A program made the translations under genes and the position numbers. From Vespula vulgaris (Eukaryota; Arthropoda; Insecta; Hymenoptera; Vespidae), in the NCBI RefSeq assembly GCF_905475345.1, contig NC_066586.1:16726812-16790811 (forward strand): a stretch of 64,000 bases of DNA, in the 5' to 3' direction. The notes below the pieces were generated by a model. The model did no database searches and had not been told where the DNA came from. It was given only the letters and a program-made list of their open reading frames with translations. Below are positions 41,852 to 52,302 of the stretch, one piece after another (positions within the stretch are counted from its first letter, which is position 1; each line of letters starts with the position of its first letter).

Positions 41852-42562
41852 CAAGAAGAATGAGTTGATTGCGTCGGTATCGATGGTAGAGCACCAGGTG
41901 GGAGAGATCTTCTTATTGGTTGACAGCATGGCCTTTGTCCATTAGGATTTGTAGCTTCGTTACAGCAAGCTGGTGGATTGGCGCAAACGTGTCTCGCTAC
42001 GATGCCAGCAGAATTAGTCGTAAATTCAACCGCAGACGTGCGTAACTTTGGCCTGAGCAACGGTGACGTCGAGAAGCTGTCTCCTCCACCTCCTCCACCA
42101 ACACCAACACCACCAACACCACCTCCTACACCACCACCACCTCCTCCTCCTCCTCCAGCTCCACCACCTCCTCCTCCTCCACTTCCTCCAACGCTACCAC
42201 CACCACCACCTCCACCACCTCCTCCTCCTCCTCCTCCTCCTCCTCCTCCTCCTCCTCCTGCACCACCTCTCTGATTCGATGTTGCAGAGCTACTCGAGCT
42301 ACTGGAACCTGGACTTCCACCTAGACGAACCGGTGACGCGTAGGCGAAACCGCGGAACCGGAAGTGCGCCTGGTGGTACGGATATCCGGCTGGTGGTGGT
42401 AGCCGGTAATGATGATGGAAGCCCAAATCTCTCCTCATGTACGGATCACCGGGGTCATTGGTGGGAACGTAACGATCCGTTGGGGTATGGGCAACCGGTG
42501 GTACGTACCTGTCCACGTACCTGTCCGGATAGAGCACCTCCGGAGGTGGTTGCGGCACATAC
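41852..42562 (-). CDS. Symmetric coding exon with polyglycine tract and Cys cluster
   Basis: The exon starts after the acceptor TTTCATCAG at 42563 and ends at a perfect donor, GTGAGT, at 41851. It is 711 nt long, 2-2 in phase, so it can be skipped without a frameshift. The first codons complete an Arg from the upstream exon and continue the repeat as YVPQ, then DRYVDRYV and TDRYVP, which confirms the junction. It then has a His/Tyr/Pro-rich part, a Ser run, about 62 nearly continuous Gly residues, and a C-terminal part with five Cys in a short stretch (HVC, ACC, PCC). A stop codon lies immediately across the donor (TGG TGA), so intron retention would end the protein at Ser-Ser-Trp. The family was not recognised. 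Confidence 0.82.
42082..42267 (-). repeat. Polyglycine-encoding GGN tract in coding exon
   Basis: The minus strand reads almost only GGA and GGT codons, giving about 62 residues of Gly with a few Ser, Val and Ala. The opposite strand reads as CCT/CCA. The impure codon mix suggests an old or selected repeat, though length polymorphism between individuals is likely. Confidence 0.9.
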
Positions 42563-43138
42563 CTGATGAAATAGGAAGTTTATACTTTTTATCAAATTTA
42601 TGGAATGGATAGAACTAAGAGGTTGGAAAATGTTTCAGTAGGGTGGTTGTATATATATATATTTTTTTTGGCTAGATATCCAAGGTTAGATTTTATGAAA
42701 TAATTAGGTATGTGTAACGTTGTATGTAATGTGTGTGTGTGTGTTTGTGTGTGTATATAATATACTTGTATAGTTAGTTATTATATATTATATATATATA
42801 TGTATGTATGTTATAAATAACTATTACACTTATACGATAGAAAAAAATAAATATAGACTACAAGGGGAATCTAGAGTTCGTCGATAGAGTTACCGTAGTA
42901 ATTGTCGATATTATTTATACTTTATAAAGCTAATCTTTCCATAAAATAATAAGATGTCTTTTCTTTCTTTCGAATAAAAAACGCATAAGTATTTTCCTTT
43001 GTAACTGCAAATGGATCGCTTGGCTCGTTGATAATTGGAAACTGAAGTCTTATGCGACAAACGAGTTGTTTTTAGACCAGTCTTTTTTTCTAGGGTCGGA
43101 ATGAAGGACGATAAAGCGTTCATTGTGGTACTACATAC
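42563..43138 (-). other. Intron (576 bp) whose donor lies inside the RYV motif
   Basis: The donor is CG|GTATGT and the acceptor is TTTCATCAG|G, phase 2. The first intron bases, if translated, read YVVPQ, close to YVPQ at the start of the next exon. The interior holds a (GT)n stretch near 42730-42754, (AT)n runs near 42790-42800 and AT-rich unique sequence. No other gene is seen in it. Confidence 0.8.
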
Positions 43139-44913
43139 CGTTCGACCGGAGTGTGAGCCGTCGGCGGTACATAAGTGCCTGTACTCGACGATCCGTAGGG
43201 CCTATCGGTCGACGTAGGAACGACGGAAGAGTTGGTGCAGCTAGAGATCGGCGCTATCCTACCGGTAAACCTATCTTTTGGTTTCGGTAGAGACAGGTAC
43301 TTGTCCGCGACGTTACGTGCCGGAGAGTATCGATCAGAAGTAGGGTGAAAGCGGTCAGGAGTGGTATTAGACGATGAGAATCGATCGTTTGACCCTCCTG
43401 ACCCCGGAAACCTGTCGTATCGGTCTTGAACCGATCTGTCAAACTGATGCTCGTTCCCGAGCGAGTATCTGTCGTTGGTATAGCTCTGGACCGACTTCGA
43501 CACTTGGAGGAACTTATCTCCGTTCTTCGTCGTGCTTTGATAGCTTCCAGGTGGTCCAGGATTTGCAACGGTTCCGCGGAGTACCGAAGCTGACGTTTCT
43601 GGGGTCGGTGAAATCGATGAGTAGCACCGATCGTTGCCCGTCGTCGTCGATGACGATTGGATGCCATTGGCATTCGTGTACGGCGAATGATAGCGCGCTC
43701 CAGTTTCCGAAGACGACGACGGTGAAGACGACGTCGCGGCCAGGATACGTTCGGTTGGGTTCGAGTCTGCGACGACGTATCTGTTGGACGCCGACGACGT
43801 TTCCCCGGCATTCGAGGGCCTAACGTCGTGTCCTGGGGAGGAAGCCGCGAGATAAGCGACTCCACCGACGGAGAATCTCTCGTTTCCGGGACGTCCCTGT
43901 CCACAGGTTCTTTGAAGCGCGAGCTCGTTGAATCTGACCTCTTGAAAGGCCGAGTATCTACCGTATTCCGCGTTACCAACTTGATTCGAACCGTTCGCTC
44001 TTTCGGAATACTTTTGGCAAACAGCCTCGACCGATCTATCGGCGTAGAGCCGTCTATTCTGATCGGTTGCGTTCGGTACCTGAAGAGATCTCTCCGTCGC
44101 TGAATATCTTTGATGCGACCCTTCGGTATTCGACGTGGGAATCGGGAAAAATCTTTCGCTGCTCGTTGCGATCGAGTTGTAGCGATCGTGGTGGAGACTC
44201 GCCGACGTCTCTTGTTGGGAACGGTGATACCGTTCGTGGATCGGTGACTCGCCGTGTCCAGTGTATCTGTCGGACGAGGACTTTCCAGCGAATCTCTCGG
44301 GTACCGGAGCGTGAATCGGCGAGGCCGATAATAATCTATCCGTCGAGATCGTTCCGTATCTCGACGCTGGGGAATCTTTCCCCGAACCGATGTAACCACC
44401 AAGGACGTTCCGGTCGATTTGTAGATTGGTCTGAAGGGCTCCCAACACTGGCGACGATCCCGACAGGAGACGATCCCCATTGCCACCGCTGTATCGTTGC
44501 TGATCCTTGACATCGTGCACGCTCGTCGCGTTGCCGTTCGGCTGTTGATTGGCCAGCAATCGTTCACCCGAAATGAATCGGTCCTTCGCTGGCATAGGCG
44601 AGGCTGGTGCTGTTCCACCGCCATATCTGGCGCCCGGAGAACCGGGGGGCAGAATCCTATCAGGAGGAGGATAACCAGCCAGGCTCTGGGACGAGGCATA
44701 CTTCTCGCTTGGGCTGGGCGAGAGGGGCGGTGGCGGTACGAACCGATCGTTGGCTGGTGCCGGTGAGGGTGGCGACGGAAAGGTCTCCGACGAGAAGGAG
44801 CTCGACGTGCAGGAAGATACGAGGACGTTTGCGTTCGCGTACTCGTTGTTCGTTGATGCGAGCCCGGAATCGTTGCTGACGTGATGGAAACGCAATTCAC
44901 CGCCGCTAGCGAC
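43139..44913 (-). CDS. Large internal coding exon of an uncharacterised [DE]R[YF]-repeat protein
   Basis: This exon encodes 591 full codons plus two bases and has no in-frame stop. The start is set by an acceptor ending in CGATAG at 44914, phase 0, which matches the phase-0 donor of the upstream exon. The end is set by a donor, GTATGT, at 43138, leaving phase 2. The protein is rich in Ser, Pro, Gly, Asn and Arg and nearly free of hydrophobic segments, so it is probably disordered. Sixteen strict [DE]R[YF] tripeptides occur, for example NDRF, KDRF, SDRY, HERY, PDRF and VERY, with many looser relatives (GARY, QQRY, PDRI, SEKY). No catalytic domain, signal peptide or membrane segment is visible. 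The base composition is far richer in GC and CpG than the flanks. Coding status is very likely; function is unknown. It may be a scaffold or adaptor-like protein, but that is a guess from composition only. Confidence 0.9.
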
Positions 44914-45070
44914 CTATCGACACGTATCACCGTTACACGTATGCGTATCGTCAAAAAACAAGAACGAACAAACAAACTGCTATATACGAGAAGTAAGATA
45001 ATAATGATGATGACGACGATGATAACAACAACAAAACCGTCTCGTTCTAGTAAACAAGTTGTCATCTTAC
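44914..45070 (-). other. Short intron (157 bp)
   Basis: It is bounded by GTAAGA on the 5' side and TAG on the 3' side, phase 0. A T-rich stretch (GTTTGTTTGTTCGTTC) lies about 50 nt before the acceptor; the bases nearest the acceptor are only weakly pyrimidine-rich. An in-frame TGA falls six bases into the intron, so retention would truncate the main frame. Confidence 0.8.
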
Positions 45071-45734
45071 CTGAAACCGATCTCCTGGAGGTAAAGACAA
45101 TCTTTGTTCCGCATGCAAGTTGCTGAGATCAGTGAATCGAGCGAATCGGTCGACAAGGACGTTCTGCGACAAGGATTGGCCCGTAACACCGCCTTGTCTT
45201 CCGCTATACTGGTGATGTGCTTGCAAGCTGGATTGACCAAATCTCTCCTGATTTTGGTAATGTCCGAATCGCTCGCAGCTCGATTGTACCGATCGAGTCT
45301 CGACACTGGATTTGCTATAATCCTCGATCGAAGGCTTGTCCGTTGACTTGTCGTGCCGCTCGATCGCCGCGACTCTCTCCCGAGTTCCATACTCGCTGTG
45401 ATCGCTGCTCTGAACTTGCTGATCGGTTTGATAACGATCTTGGCTCGATGTACCGGTGATGGTTGGCGTTGATCGCGATTCGGACTGCTGTTGTTGCTGC
45501 TGTTGCTGCTGCTGCTGATGTTGATGCTGCTGTTGTTGTTTGAAGCAATCGATTGGATTAACGGCAGCGATTTGTGTCCCGACATTCCCGGAATTTCCGC
45601 TACTGGGCCCTGGAATCGGGGATGACGAGGGCCCGTACTGGGCAATCGGGTGCTGGTGCAACAGGTGACGTTCTCTTCGGCCATAGTCGTCGTCTGTCGG
45701 CATCCTGGTGGCCCGGGGCCCGCTGTCAGGACAT
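45071..45734 (-). CDS. Upstream coding exon with polyglutamine tract, probably holding the start codon
   Basis: The acceptor is a pyrimidine-rich stretch ending TTTCTTTAG at 45735. The donor is a near-perfect CAG|GTAAGA after 45071, phase 0. The frame is open throughout: 221 full codons after one leading base. The segment is hydrophilic, with a tract of 18 Gln/His codons, and carries five [DE]R[YF] motifs (QDRY, CERF, QERF, VDRF, GDRF), tying it to the next exon. An ATG at 45703-45701, with A at -3, would start a protein beginning MPTDDDYGRR. I prefer this start because the best candidate upstream exon (47698-47629) has stops in this frame. If a different exon precedes, translation could enter from further upstream. 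The exon's first nine bases form an ATG-Ser-stop mini-frame just before the proposed start. Confidence 0.85.
45485..45538 (-). repeat. Polyglutamine tract (18 Gln/His codons)
   Basis: The order is four Gln, His, Gln, His, then eleven Gln, from mixed CAG and CAA codons. In the overlapping +1 frame the same DNA reads Ser and Asn. Confidence 0.9.
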
Positions 45735-46322
45735 CTAAAGAAATTTTTAACGTTATATTTCATCTAATTTTTTCCTATTAAAAAATAACGTTGGTAGGAA
45801 CGATTTGTGAACAGATCTTCCTTTTACGTATTATCTATTTATTTAATTGAGAAGTAAATTTCAAATTGTAATACGAAGTAGATTCATACGGTTGACCGAA
45901 TATATTCATTACATACAAAATGGACATTATTGTTAACTCGTTACAGACATATATATACACACACACACACATATACATATATCTATATACATATGTCTAG
46001 TATAACAGAGAAACACGCGTCATTTAATTCCCTTTAATTTGCTATAATGCTTGTCTCACCCTAATTTGATCCTTACATTTGCATAAGATTAAAAGACTAA
46101 TTGGCGATTAAGTAACACACTCGTTTTAATAACTTAAAAACGCGTACGCGTTAGAACTTAACACGATTATTCATCACGATTATTCAGAAATTAAGGACTA
46201 TCGATTCCGCATCTCTATAAGGCTACAGGCTACATACTACATACATACGTTTAGGACTTTTAACGACGTATATGATAACGTAGGTCGTTAACACGCGTAA
46301 TCAACTATAGATAGATATATAG

Positions 46323-46353
<31 letters not shown>

Positions 46354-47469
46354 GACAGACGGATAAATATATAGATATATAAACAGATGATAGAGTCGTT
46401 CGAATTAGATACTGACAATTTACACCTCCTCGTCTGGACTAAATCCTGCGTATCTATAATATTTCGAGACAAGCGCATATAGCAAGCAAAACGATAAACG
46501 AATGATGTCACGTCATAACGATAAAATGTGATACGCAATAGCCATTGGACAAGGTACGGATGGTTTGTTACGTGACGTTAAAACGCGGACTCGTATAATC
46601 GACTGCAAATTAATTGGAGCTCCAAAGCTCGATTCGCTCGTACGAGTTTCGTTATTGCCGAACGTGTCCGAACGAGTGACGCGTATGACCATACACAACC
46701 GCAGCGCGACTTCCATGCCGAATTACTGCGACATACGAAAGCGATTTTATCGATCGAATTTTATCCTCTCTGTCTTTCTTTATATCCGTTTCTCTTTTTC
46801 TCTCTCCCTCTCTCTCTCTCTCTTTCTCATTCTCTTTTTTTCTTTATATCTATCTATCTATTAATATATACATCTATCTATCTATCTTTCTCTTTAAAAA
46901 TTGAAAAAAATTAGATGACTGAGAGATTTAAATAATAGAAGCGAATCGAACGATACATACGAATTGGACGATGCATTCTCATTGATTGCGTCATCGAAAT
47001 GGAATACGTTCGAGGGATATTCGAACGAGATGAAAATATGAAAATAATATTAAAAGAGGGGAGATGGTAAATCAGGATTATTAAAGAATAAGAATCACTG
47101 TTTTATATATGTGTGTCTGCATATATATATATATATGTATGTGTCTATATCTTTCTCTTTCTAATCGAATATCTCTTATCGAACACGGCAAAGACGTAAA
47201 TTGGAAGTAGTATCGTACCGCAGCGTGTGGTAATATCGTTGGTAGTAAGAGAAAGAGAAAAAGAGAAAGAAAAAGAGAGAGTGAGAGATTGAGAGAGAAA
47301 GAGAGAGATTTTTGTACACTGCAATGCGTCGTCGTCCAGCATAGAGGGCCGAAAAAGGAAAAAAAAAAGTTGGAAGGAAGGTGGAAATGGTGCGCGTTGC
47401 CAGCGTCGTAAAGATAAAACGCAGCTGGCGCTTTGCGCGAGTGAGTGAACTAGGGTGAAAGAAACAGAC

Positions 47470-47528
<59 letters not shown>

Positions 47529-47628
47529 AGGATAGGAATGAAATGGAATGGGTTAAGAAGAAGTGTACGATACTTTAACTTCTGGCAGATCGTATAATAT
47601 CGTTGGCCAATCGATTGCACCACCTTAC
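45735..47628 (-). other. Non-coding stretch between candidate 5'UTR exon and first coding exon
   Basis: It ends at the TTTCTTTAG acceptor. It contains (GATA)n at 46309-46362, AT runs, a CT block near 46800-46830 and GA arrays near 47240-47310 and 47479-47530. A GC-richer patch at about 47340-47450 includes CAGCTGGCGC and could be regulatory. No coding frame is supported. Confidence 0.45.
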
Positions 47629-47698
47629 CTTTTTATTATGAAACTTATCGGCACACTTTACGAAATTTAACCTTACGTTTATGAATAAGCGATATTCC
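47629..47698 (-). other. Candidate 70-nt 5'UTR exon of the same gene
   Basis: A long pyrimidine tract ending TTTTTGTAG precedes 47698 on the minus strand, and a consensus donor AAG|GTAAGG follows 47629. These are among the best-looking splice signals near the gene. Spliced to 45734 it gives AAAAAG joined to ATGTCC. In the frame of the downstream exon it contains several stops, so it would be untranslated and the start codon would lie in the next exon. A different frame is open across it but meets TGA three codons into the next exon. No promoter could be placed; the acceptor means at least one more exon lies upstream. Confidence 0.4.
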
Positions 47699-47923
47699 CT
47701 ACAAAAAGTACAGAGAAAGAGAGAAAGAAAAAAAGAGAGAGAGAGAGAGAGTTGTTGCAGAGACTGGATAAAAATTTCAAAGAATTTAAATATTTTACGA
47801 TATTAAAATGAAATTAACGAAAAAGATGGAAATAGATAAACAGAGATTCGTTTAAATTTATTTGGATCACATATACACATACACACACACATACATATTA
47901 TATATATTTCTTCTTTCTCTCTT

Positions 47924-47928
<5 letters not shown>

Positions 47929-47991
<63 letters not shown>

Positions 47992-48044
47992 TTACATCAG
48001 ATTAAATAAAAATAACAAAAACATTTTTGCTGTTCTAATCGAGC

Positions 48045-48086
<42 letters not shown>
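47929..48086 (+). repeat. (CT)n and (GATA)n arrays
   Basis: A CT run of about 30 units at 47929-47991, with one TATC interruption, is followed by (GATA)10 at 48045-48086. Confidence 0.9.
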
Positions 48087-50506
48087 TGGATTGATTGGTA
48101 AATATGATAGATATATAAACAGTAAGTGATAAAAATGAAAAAAAACATGGTTCCGTCGGACTTTAATGCACCTTTTCTACTCGCTCATTTTGAGAAAAGT
48201 GGATTCTCGCGTGGACGGCTCGCTCCAGGCAGTTTTTGCAATTAGCGAGTCCAGCGTGCTCTTAACCATAAGAGAGAGAGAGAAAGAGAGAGAAAGAAAG
48301 AGCGAGAGCTAGAAAGAGAAAGAGAAAGAGTGAGAAAGAGAGAGAGTCACTCCGAACATTTACCAGTTGTTAGTTCTTCCTCTCTCTCTCTTTCTCTCTC
48401 TCCCTCTTTCGATCTTTCGTTTAGACCAACCCTCGAAGCTTGCTTTCGAACCCGTTGATAGTTCATACCGAGTTGAACTTTGTTATTTCGAGACTACGTC
48501 ATCTTTCAACGAGCTCTCGTTTATGTAGGATTCGATCAAGATACCTCAAAGCGAGTAAATTCATCCTTTTGTTCATCCTCGTACGAACATATATGTTTTA
48601 TATCTTACACTGGATATTTTATTTTTCCTTTTTCGTCCGTTTTTTCTGTTCTTTCTTTCTCTTTTTTCTCTTTTTATTTTTTATTTTTTTTTTTCAAAAA
48701 GAAACGACGATACCATCAGCTTCTGTCTCATTTCTCATATTCCATTTTTATATATGAAAGATAATACGTACTTGTGATTACGTGAATTCGAATATAATAC
48801 CTTTGCTGTTGAGGAGATATTCGACATTAGTACATGTGATATATATATATATATATATGTTTGTGTGTGTGTACGTGCATGTATCTGCTTTTGTTTGTTA
48901 TAACAGATACATTCATTAATCGTGATAATTAATAAATATATCAATAGTGATATTTATTGAAATAGAATATAGAATTCTATACATTTTTCTATGATCGACG
49001 ATTTCAATTAAATATCTATACGATATTTGATATTATATCAACAATAGCGTTATAATCAATACCATAATTATGATATATCATATATAATCTTGCAAATTTG
49101 ATCTATGTTATGTTTCATCCGATAAAAGCCTTTAGCGAATTGGAAAATACTCGAGGGCCCTTTGCGAATCTCGTCTTTCTAGGATCCTCAAGATAGAATT
49201 CTATCTTGAACGGACCAAGACACGCGATACGTGTCACGTGCATTCACGCAGGAGCACGAGAGCAACAAAGATCCATTTGTCAGAGACGTTTTCACCGACT
49301 CTACGAGAGCACGAATTTCGTTCTTCGAGATTTCTCGCCTAGCCGAGCAACCAGAAGTGAAAAATACGTTAAGAAAAGCCCACTGTGTTCTTGGTGTGTA
49401 TGTGTGTGTATATACACAGATATGTACATACAAACGTACGTTACATTTGATGCGACGTTCGCGAATATTATCCCATTTTCTTCCATTCGTCTTACGAACG
49501 TCGTCGTACGAGTTTCGCATTCTAAATCGTTACGTTTACTAGAGTGAAAAAGAAGGGAACGAATTTGTAGGTAAGTGATTTTTCTTCGAGGAATGAGGGA
49601 TAGGATATACTTTCTTTTTTGTTCTTCTTTTTTTCTTCTTCTTCTTTTCGAAGCAGTCATCTTTCGATAAAAAATATGTATATATATATATATATGTATG
49701 TATGTATTTTATTACGCTAAAGATTATATATATATAAAATAAAGGAAAGAAAAGTGATACATTTTTATGATAAATAATTACACTTTATTATTGATTTTAC
49801 GCGTAATATAACTAATACGATATAACAAATTTCAAATGTAACTTTTTGATACTGATCGAGTCATGTTATTGGATTTTGTTCGTTCGTTCGTTCGTTCGTT
49901 TTTTCTTTTTTTTTTTTTTTTTTTGGAAAGGAATATTTTTATAAGAGTAATTTGGCACGATAGAAATAAAATATATCGATAAAATTCCATCGAGAAACAT
50001 TCTAATCGAGAAAATTTCTAATCTGAACTTCCATCGGTCTCCGAGTGTATCGCGCGTATAGAGAAAAAATGAAAGATACACAAAACAGGAAAGAACAAAA
50101 AAAAAAGAAAGAAAGAAAGAAAGAAAAAAGGAAGAAAGAAAAACAAAGATTACACCGAAAAAAAACTTCGTAATCTGAAAATACCGAATCGTGTGGAGAA
50201 AAGGAAACAAAAAACAAAAACGGAAAAAGAAAAAGAAAAAAGAAAGCAAAAGAAGAAGAAATAAAGAAAAAGAAAAAGAAAAATTCGATGATAAGAAGCC
50301 GCCTACGTTGATACGCTCTCATATCCATACATACGTTATAATATATCTCTAACTCGATATAAAATATGAAAACGTCCAAACCAGTGAAAACTGGCGAAAC
50401 TTTTTTCCTATCTTAGCGTTTTGTACTCGCTCGCTCGTTCGCTCGAACGAACGAACGAATGGACAAACGTATAGCTACTTTTTCCTTCTTTTCGATGGCG
50501 TCGCAC
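48087..50506. other. Non-coding DNA, upstream of or within the gene
   Basis: A complex patch at 48150-48260 and another at 49140-49550 interrupt AT-rich and purine-rich sequence. The second is open in several frames, as expected of a stop-poor composition, and shows no domain or consistent exon. Confidence 0.45.
49188..49209. other. 22-bp perfect palindrome
   Basis: Centred on an EcoRI site, the arms around AGATAGAATTCTATCT extend to 11 bp each with no spacer. It lies in a relatively GC-rich, non-repetitive patch (49140-49550) that is open in four frames but shows no convincing gene. Confidence 0.85.
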
Positions 50507-50589
50507 AAGGTAAGGTAAGGTAAGGTAGGGTAAGGTAAGGTAAGGTAAGGTAAGGTAAGGTAAGGTAAAGTAAGGTAAGGTAAGGTAAA
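50507..50589 (+). repeat. (AGGTA)n pentanucleotide array
   Basis: About 16 tandem copies of AAGGT/AGGTA occur, with two or three single-base variants (GTAGGG, GTAAAG). Each unit contains AG|GTAAG, the consensus 5' splice site on the plus strand. Confidence 0.9.
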
Positions 50590-51689
50590 GATGCTCTAGG
50601 AAAAACTAGGTTGGACAACAAAAACTATTTATCTCAATGTTAAGAAGAAAAGAGAAAACGTTAAGTCCACCCTCTTTCGCCCATCACCCTTTAAGTCTTC
50701 CACCAACCCTCACCACCCCTTTCCAACCCCCTGTCCCAAAAGAAAACGACGTTGTTTCCGCTCGTCCGCAGGACGTAAACGACATATCTTTCTACGCGAT
50801 AAAATGTCTCGTAGAAGTTCGCTTTTCCGCCATTTTCCTTTTTCATCTTTCTCTCTTTTCCCTTTTCCACCTGTTTTTTCCATCTACCTAACTCTATCTC
50901 TCTCTTTCTCTATCTATATCTCTATCTCTATCTCTATTTCTCTGTCTCTCTTTTTCTTTATGTCTCTTTTAGAACGACCACTAAATACAATGTCACCCTT
51001 ACCCTCACCCCCAACCCCACTCCCACCAATATTAGTACCAGAGTTGTTTCATTATCAATTAGCGTAATGAACGTGTACAAAAATGAAAAAACGCATACGA
51101 TGAACGAAAGAGAAAAAAAGAGACAAAGGATATAATAGATTGGAATAGATAAGTATATCAAAAGTTCGTTTTTATTATCGTCGATTCGTCAAAACAAGTA
51201 TATATGATTCGCGATGAAGTTCTGTTTAGAAGGGATAGAAAAGAAATGAGAAGGGAAAAAAATAGAAAATGTAAAAGAAAAGGAAAAGAAAATAATAATT
51301 AAAGTCACAATTTTGATTTCTTTCCTTTGGATCGCTTTTTCCTTTTTTCTTTTCGTTTCTTTTTTCTTTCTTTCTTTTTTTTTTTTTTTTTAATGTACAA
51401 CGATACAATCGATTTAAGATAATTTTAACGAAAGATAAGAAAAGCAAATTGTACTCTGTTCTCCAACGTATCGCATTAGAATTTCCTTTTTTGATACCAA
51501 TCTAATCTAAAAAGGCCAATGAAATATTTCTTGAATCGTATCACTTATAAACGCATTCTACAACAATATATCTATATATCAGGAATAATACTCCTATTGA
51601 ATCGTTAATGATCTCATTGTCAGTGAAATTTGCATATATGATAATCTCGTATTAATCTACCTATTTACATATAGATATCTTCCATATAC

Positions 51690-51741
<52 letters not shown>

Positions 51742-52270
51742 GTATATACGTATGTACGTATATATTTTTTTTATAATTACTTCCTCCATCTTTCATACAA
51801 AAAATATTTTTATAATATTGAATATGAAAGAAAAAGTAAAACACGTACAAAGTCGCTCTTTCTAATTGCAATTGCAGAGCATATCGTTTCACGAATAAAA
51901 AGACGACGTTCTCTTTGATGGAACATCTCCAAATGGCGATCGATAGAATGGCAATTAATTAGGGGCGCAGTGATGCGCTTGGATTATGGTAACAAAATTC
52001 TAAATGCGGCTGGATACGCCGAACGGTTCGGTTCCGCGGAACAAACACACAAGCACCGATACCAAAATTTACTCATCCTTTGATCTCTGACCGCAGAGCG
52101 ATTAGTTCGCTGCATTTCCGCTAACTCGTGTCCACTCGTACACGCATCTCTACTTGCGAGCGAGTAACACATGTAAGCTCGCACGCTCGTAAACCAAGCG
52201 ACAAGATTGTTCCGATACGGAAACACAAACCTTTCGTGGGATTTCCAATTTCGACGAACTATATCACGCA

Positions 52271-52302
<32 letters not shown>

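Larger units (their letters stand above)
43254..45684 (-). other. Overlapping +1 reading frame across two spliced exons (possible dual coding)
   Basis: In the spliced message the +1 frame is open from the first bases of exon 45734-45071 to a TAG at 43254 in the next exon. An ATG at 45684, with A at -3 and G at +4, gives 757 codons: 614 nt in one exon plus 1,660 nt in the next, which sum to a multiple of three. The product would start MAEENVTCC and become strongly basic and Arg/Ser/Thr-rich; the polyglutamine codons read as Ser/Asn. No known domain is visible. The simple explanation is compositional: the main protein has few Leu, Val, Met or Ile codons ending TA or TG, so few +1 stops can form. 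I list it as a hypothesis, not as a confirmed gene. Confidence 0.15.

Noticed and set aside
42063..42566. Plus-strand frames rich in Pro, Leu or His across the GGN tract
   Set aside because: They are antisense shadows of the polyglycine-coding repeat.
43374..44879. Several plus-strand frames of 80-150 codons antisense to the large exon
   Set aside because: They lack splice continuity and motif structure and arise from the stop-poor GC-rich composition.
49188..49660. Four overlapping frames over 100 codons on both strands
   Set aside because: Simultaneous openness on both strands points to composition, and no frame shows a recognisable domain.
50507..50589. Telomere-like repeat
   Set aside because: The unit is AGGTA on one strand and TACCT on the other, not TTAGG or CCTAA.
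51984..52271. Minus-strand frame of 95 codons in a GC-richer patch
   Set aside because: No domain, no convincing splice sites, and an overlapping plus-strand frame is equally open.
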